Below, one piece after another: positions 61,448-64,000 of a stretch of 64,000 nt of DNA. Numbering within the stretch: position 1 is the first letter of the stretch; each line of letters opens with the position of its first letter. The position numbers and the translations under genes were made by a program. This DNA is from CBDIBC01 sp965276635 (lineage in GTDB: Bacteria; Actinomycetota; Acidimicrobiia; Acidimicrobiales; Palsa-688): contig CBDIBC010000005.1 in NCBI GenBank assembly GCA_965276635.1, forward strand, positions 2,108,001 through 2,172,000, written 5' to 3'. The notes below the pieces were generated by a model that had not been told where the DNA came from, made no database searches, and saw only the letters and a program-made list of their open reading frames with translations.

Positions 61448-62716
61448 GTGCTCCACAGCAGACGGAAGGGCTACCGCTGGCCGGTGGTCGGTGCCGCCGT
61501 GCTCGTCATCGCCGGCGGTGTGCTCGCCATCGCGGTGAACGGCAACCACGGCGCCCGTCCCACCACGCAGGCTGCCGCCCCCGGGCCGGCCGCCCCGTCG
61601 AAGTCGGGTTCGTCGCCCACCGTTCCAGCCAGCCAGCTGGCCTCGGCCGTGGCCTTTAGCCCGACATCGGCGGCCGCCGATGTCCCGCTCGACTCGCCGG
61701 TCAGCGTGCAGACCACGCTCGGCACCCTGCGGTCGGTCGTCGTCCAGCCCGCCAGTAGCCAGGCTCCCGCCGGCACCGCCCTGGTCGGCGCGGTGGCGAC
61801 CGGCGGCCAACGCTGGTCGTCGAGCGGCCCGCTGGCCCCGGCCACCACCTACACCGTGGATGGCATGGTCGGCTCCGGTCAGACCCAGGTGCCGTTCCAC
61901 TCCACGTTCACGACCCTCAAGCCCGCTGCCACCATCACGGCCGTCCTCCTGCCGAATGACGGCACGACGGTCGGCGTCGGCCAGCCTGTCGTGGTCAAGT
62001 TCTCCCGGAGCGTGGCGTCGGCCGAACAGGCCACCGTGCTCGCCCACATCACCATCAGCGAGACCAGCCCGGTGCCTGGCGGCTGGCACTGGTTCAGCAG
62101 CCGGGAGCTCCACTTCCGCCCGCAGGCCTTCTGGCCGAGCGGTGAGCAGGTGACCGTGGCTACGAACCTTGCCGGGTGGGATGCTGGTGCCGGGATGTGG
62201 GGATCGGGTACCGACACCGTCCGCTTCACCATCGGGGACTCACACGTGGCCGTGGCCAACCTGGCCACCGAGGACATGACCGTCAGCGACAACGGCGTGG
62301 TCGTTGCCACCTATCCCATCTCCGGCGGGTCCAGCCAGTACCCGACCCAGAACGGCATCCACATCGCCATGGACAAGGAGTCCGTCGTGCACATGGTGTC
62401 GTCGACGGTCGGCATCCCGACGGCCTCTCCGAACGGCTACGACGAATATGTCTACAACGACGTCCACATCTCCGACAGCGGCGAGTACGTCCATGCCGCG
62501 CCCTGGTCGGTGGGGAGCCAAGGGCGCCGGAATGTGTCCCACGGCTGCGTCAACCTCAGCACCGCGAGCTCGAAGGCGTTCTACGACTTGAGCCAGGTAG
62601 GCGACGTGATCGAGGTGGTCGGCGGGAGCCGCCCGCCGCTCGCCGGCGACCACGGGGTCATGGACTGGTCGACCGACTGGAGCCAGTACACGCCCGGGAC
62701 GATCACCCCGGCCTGA
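61448..62716 (+). CDS. L,D-transpeptidase with Ig-like domain (Ldt family)
   Basis: 422 residues. An N-terminal membrane anchor (WPVVGAAVLVIAGGVLAIAV) and Pro/Ala linker lead to Ig-like modules (for example VSVQTTLGTLRSVVVQP, then QPVVVKFSRSV). The YkuD catalytic domain has the nucleophile C367 in SHGCVNLS and upstream histidines in GIHIAMD and YVHAAPW. These enzymes form 3-3 cross-links in peptidoglycan, prominent in actinobacteria. GTG 61448 is chosen from the GAAAGGCGAG ribosome site; upstream frame residues do not fit a signal. Confidence 0.93.
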   Translation: MLHSRRKGYRWPVVGAAVLVIAGGVLAIAVNGNHGARPTTQAAAPGPAAPSKSGSSPTVPASQLASAVAFSPTSAAADVPLDSPVSVQTTLGTLRSVVVQPASSQAPAGTALVGAVATGGQRWSSSGPLAPATTYTVDGMVGSGQTQVPFHSTFTTLKPAATITAVLLPNDGTTVGVGQPVVVKFSRSVASAEQATVLAHITISETSPVPGGWHWFSSRELHFRPQAFWPSGEQVTVATNLAGWDAGAGMWGSGTDTVRFTIGDSHVAVANLATEDMTVSDNGVVVATYPISGGSSQYPTQNGIHIAMDKESVVHMVSSTVGIPTASPNGYDEYVYNDVHISDSGEYVHAAPWSVGSQGRRNVSHGCVNLSTASSKAFYDLSQVGDVIEVVGGSRPPLAGDHGVMDWSTDWSQYTPGTITPA

Positions 62717-63034
62717 GTACTGGGTCCGTCTGGCGGCCAGATCGGCCGTATTTGACCGGGATGTCCCTGGCCTCGGCCCGAGGGGAACCTTCTACGGCCC
62801 GTGCTCGCGAGTCCGCGTGCGGTGGTCGCGGTGCGGCGGGTCGGGTCTCGGTGGGTTCAGTGTCGGTAGCTTCGGTGTCGGCGGTTTCGGGGTTCGGTGC
62901 GGTCCTGGTCACGTCGGGGGCGCGTCCTACCAAGGTCGGGCGCAGTCTTGGGTTCCCGGCGACCGAGACTGCGCCGAACCCCGACCGGGCACCGCCACGA
63001 CCGCGCCGAAGCTCAGGGCCGGACGGCGCGACGC
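62717..63034. other. Convergent intergenic region
   Basis: No gene seen. Imperfect repeats rich in TCGGTGTCGG lie near 62845-62905, and a hairpin lies at 62939-62975. The region separates the transpeptidase from galT, which converge. Confidence 0.6.
62939..62975. terminator. 10-bp inverted repeat between ldt and galT
   Basis: GGCGCAGTCT (62939-62948) is the exact inverse of AGACTGCGCC (62966-62975) with a 17-base loop. Its position between convergent genes suggests bidirectional termination. Confidence 0.5.
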
Positions 63035-64000
63035 TCAGGCCAGGGCGCCGATGCGGCTGCGGAGCTGGCCGGCCGCCTGCTCCGGGGAGACCACGTTGAT
63101 CAGGACGCCGGAGCCCAGCTCGAAGCCGCCACGCGTGGTCACCTTGGGGACGATGTGGGCGTGCCAGTGGTAATCCCCGGTGACCCGGTAAGGGGCCGAG
63201 TGGAACATTATGTTGTAGGCCACCTCGCCCAGATCGGCGCGCAGGGCGGCCAGGGCCACCTGCGTGGCTCGGCCCACGGCGGCCAGGTCCTCGTCATCGG
63301 CCCGGAACAGGTGGGGGCCGTGGTGGCGGGGCAAGATCAGCACCTCGTAGGGGGTACCGCTCCAGAACGGGCAGATGGCGAACACCCGGTCGTCGGCATA
63401 GACGACGCGGTGGCCGATCTCTTCCTCGGCGTCGATGGTGGCGCACAGCAGGCAGTTCCCCTGGAACCGCCCGAAGCCGGCCATCTCGCTGGAGATCTCA
63501 CCCGGCACGAACGGCATCGACAGCAGCTGCCCGTGCGGATGGGCCATCGAGGCGCCGGCCTCACGGCCCCGGTTCACCACCGCCTGGCTGTAGCGCAGCC
63601 CGGGGATGCTGGCGTGCTCGGCCATGCGGTCCCGCAGTGCGCCCATGACCAGCGCGGCGTGGCTGTCGGAAAGGTCCGCCCAACTGCTCTCGTGGTCGGG
63701 CGTGAGGATGAACAGCTCGTGGATGCCGCTCGCCGGTGCCTGGGTGAACACCGGCCCGAGGTGACTCACCACCATGGGCTCGGTGCCACCGAACGCCGGA
63801 TAGCGGTTCGGCACCACACGCACCTCCCACTGTCCGCTCGGTCCGTAGCTCTCCAGCGCAGGCGGACCGATGTCCTCGTAGCCGGTGCAGAAGGGGCAGG
63901 GGCGATCCGGTTCGCTCTCGATCGGGAGGCTGGGCGGTAGGAAGGCGTCGGGCCGCTGCGCCCGGTCGTCGGCCACGACCACCCAACGGCCGGTCAGCGG
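63035..64000 (-). CDS. galT: Galactose-1-phosphate uridylyltransferase (5' end outside window)
   Basis: At least 321 residues; the frame is open through the right edge, and the first visible residues PLTGRWVVVADDRAQRP match the internal start of the GalT fold, so the true N-terminus lies beyond 64000. It moves UMP between UDP-glucose and galactose-1-phosphate (Leloir pathway). Zinc motif CPFC, NRYPAFGG, and the active-site histidine motif MAHPHGQLL are present, followed by second-half CATIDAEEEIGHRVVY and YHWHAHIVPK. Confidence 0.94.
   Translation of the reverse strand, partial: PLTGRWVVVADDRAQRPDAFLPPSLPIESEPDRPCPFCTGYEDIGPPALESYGPSGQWEVRVVPNRYPAFGGTEPMVVSHLGPVFTQAPASGIHELFILTPDHESSWADLSDSHAALVMGALRDRMAEHASIPGLRYSQAVVNRGREAGASMAHPHGQLLSMPFVPGEISSEMAGFGRFQGNCLLCATIDAEEEIGHRVVYADDRVFAICPFWSGTPYEVLILPRHHGPHLFRADDEDLAAVGRATQVALAALRADLGEVAYNIMFHSAPYRVTGDYHWHAHIVPKVTTRGGFELGSGVLINVVSPEQAAGQLRSRIGALA

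Overview
The window is GC-rich chromosomal DNA from an actinobacterium. The actinobacterial marks are a WhiB protein, a SigF-type sigma factor, Rho with a long low-complexity N-terminal insert, the hom-thrC-rho-rpmE-prfA-prmC-tsaC-glyA-wecA-atp gene neighbourhood, and the GlgE (maltose-1-phosphate) glucan pathway. Many GTG starts, leaderless-looking promoters and several lineage-restricted hypothetical proteins suggest a deep branch such as Acidimicrobiia. That placement is inference; no 16S rRNA gene is present.

Layout. 1-2.7 kb (minus): etfB-etfA and the start of a FAD-linked sugar-lactone-oxidase-like gene. 2.9-5.5 kb (plus): anti-sigma/SigF-type sigma pair, a lipid-kinase-family gene and whiB. 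5.8-9.14 kb: a scarred region of lower GC in part. It holds a truncated Gfo/Idh oxidoreductase joined to a decayed IS1380-type transposase, a small orphan gene, a decayed small gene and a 20-bp hairpin, and it ends at the 3' side of tRNA-Arg(CCG). 9.26-16.15 kb: response regulator, lysA, hom, thrC (no thrB), rho, rpmE. 16.2-18.2 kb: a hypothetical protein and an AbiEi-like/DUF559-like orphan. 18.4-23.7 kb: prmC and prfA (inverted), tsaC, glyA, a WecA-type transferase. 23.7-31.6 kb: complete F1Fo ATP synthase operon, with a delta subunit carrying a duplicated N-terminal domain. 31.7-43.9 kb: 2H-phosphoesterase/GNAT fusion, glpX, a membrane glycosyltransferase, an FAD oxidoreductase, a tightly coupled set (S9 peptidase, cysteine-motif repeat protein, alpha/beta hydrolase), an MFS transporter and an M20 peptidase. 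44-47.6 kb: glycine-betaine-type ABC transporter. 47.7-51 kb: meaB, a class-III aminotransferase and a DMT transporter. 51.1-61.2 kb: glgP divergent from glgE-treS-pep2-glgB. 61.4-64 kb: an L,D-transpeptidase and a partial galT.

How the genes work together. TreS, Pep2, GlgE and GlgB form the trehalose to maltose to maltose-1-phosphate to branched alpha-glucan route, and the divergent phosphorylase would degrade the product. GlpX (gluconeogenesis) and GalT (hexose phosphates) fit that carbon-storage theme. LysA, Hom and ThrC are aspartate-family biosynthesis. Rho, PrfA, PrmC, TsaC and L31 are core expression functions next to the ATP synthase.

Two sequence-level patterns run through the window. 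About a dozen genes have a TANNNT hexamer 6-8 bases before their start codon, which suggests leaderless transcripts. Gene junctions repeatedly carry short tandem repeats with 7-19 bp units, and two dispersed repeats were also found; the best is a two-hairpin element at both ends of the glgE operon.
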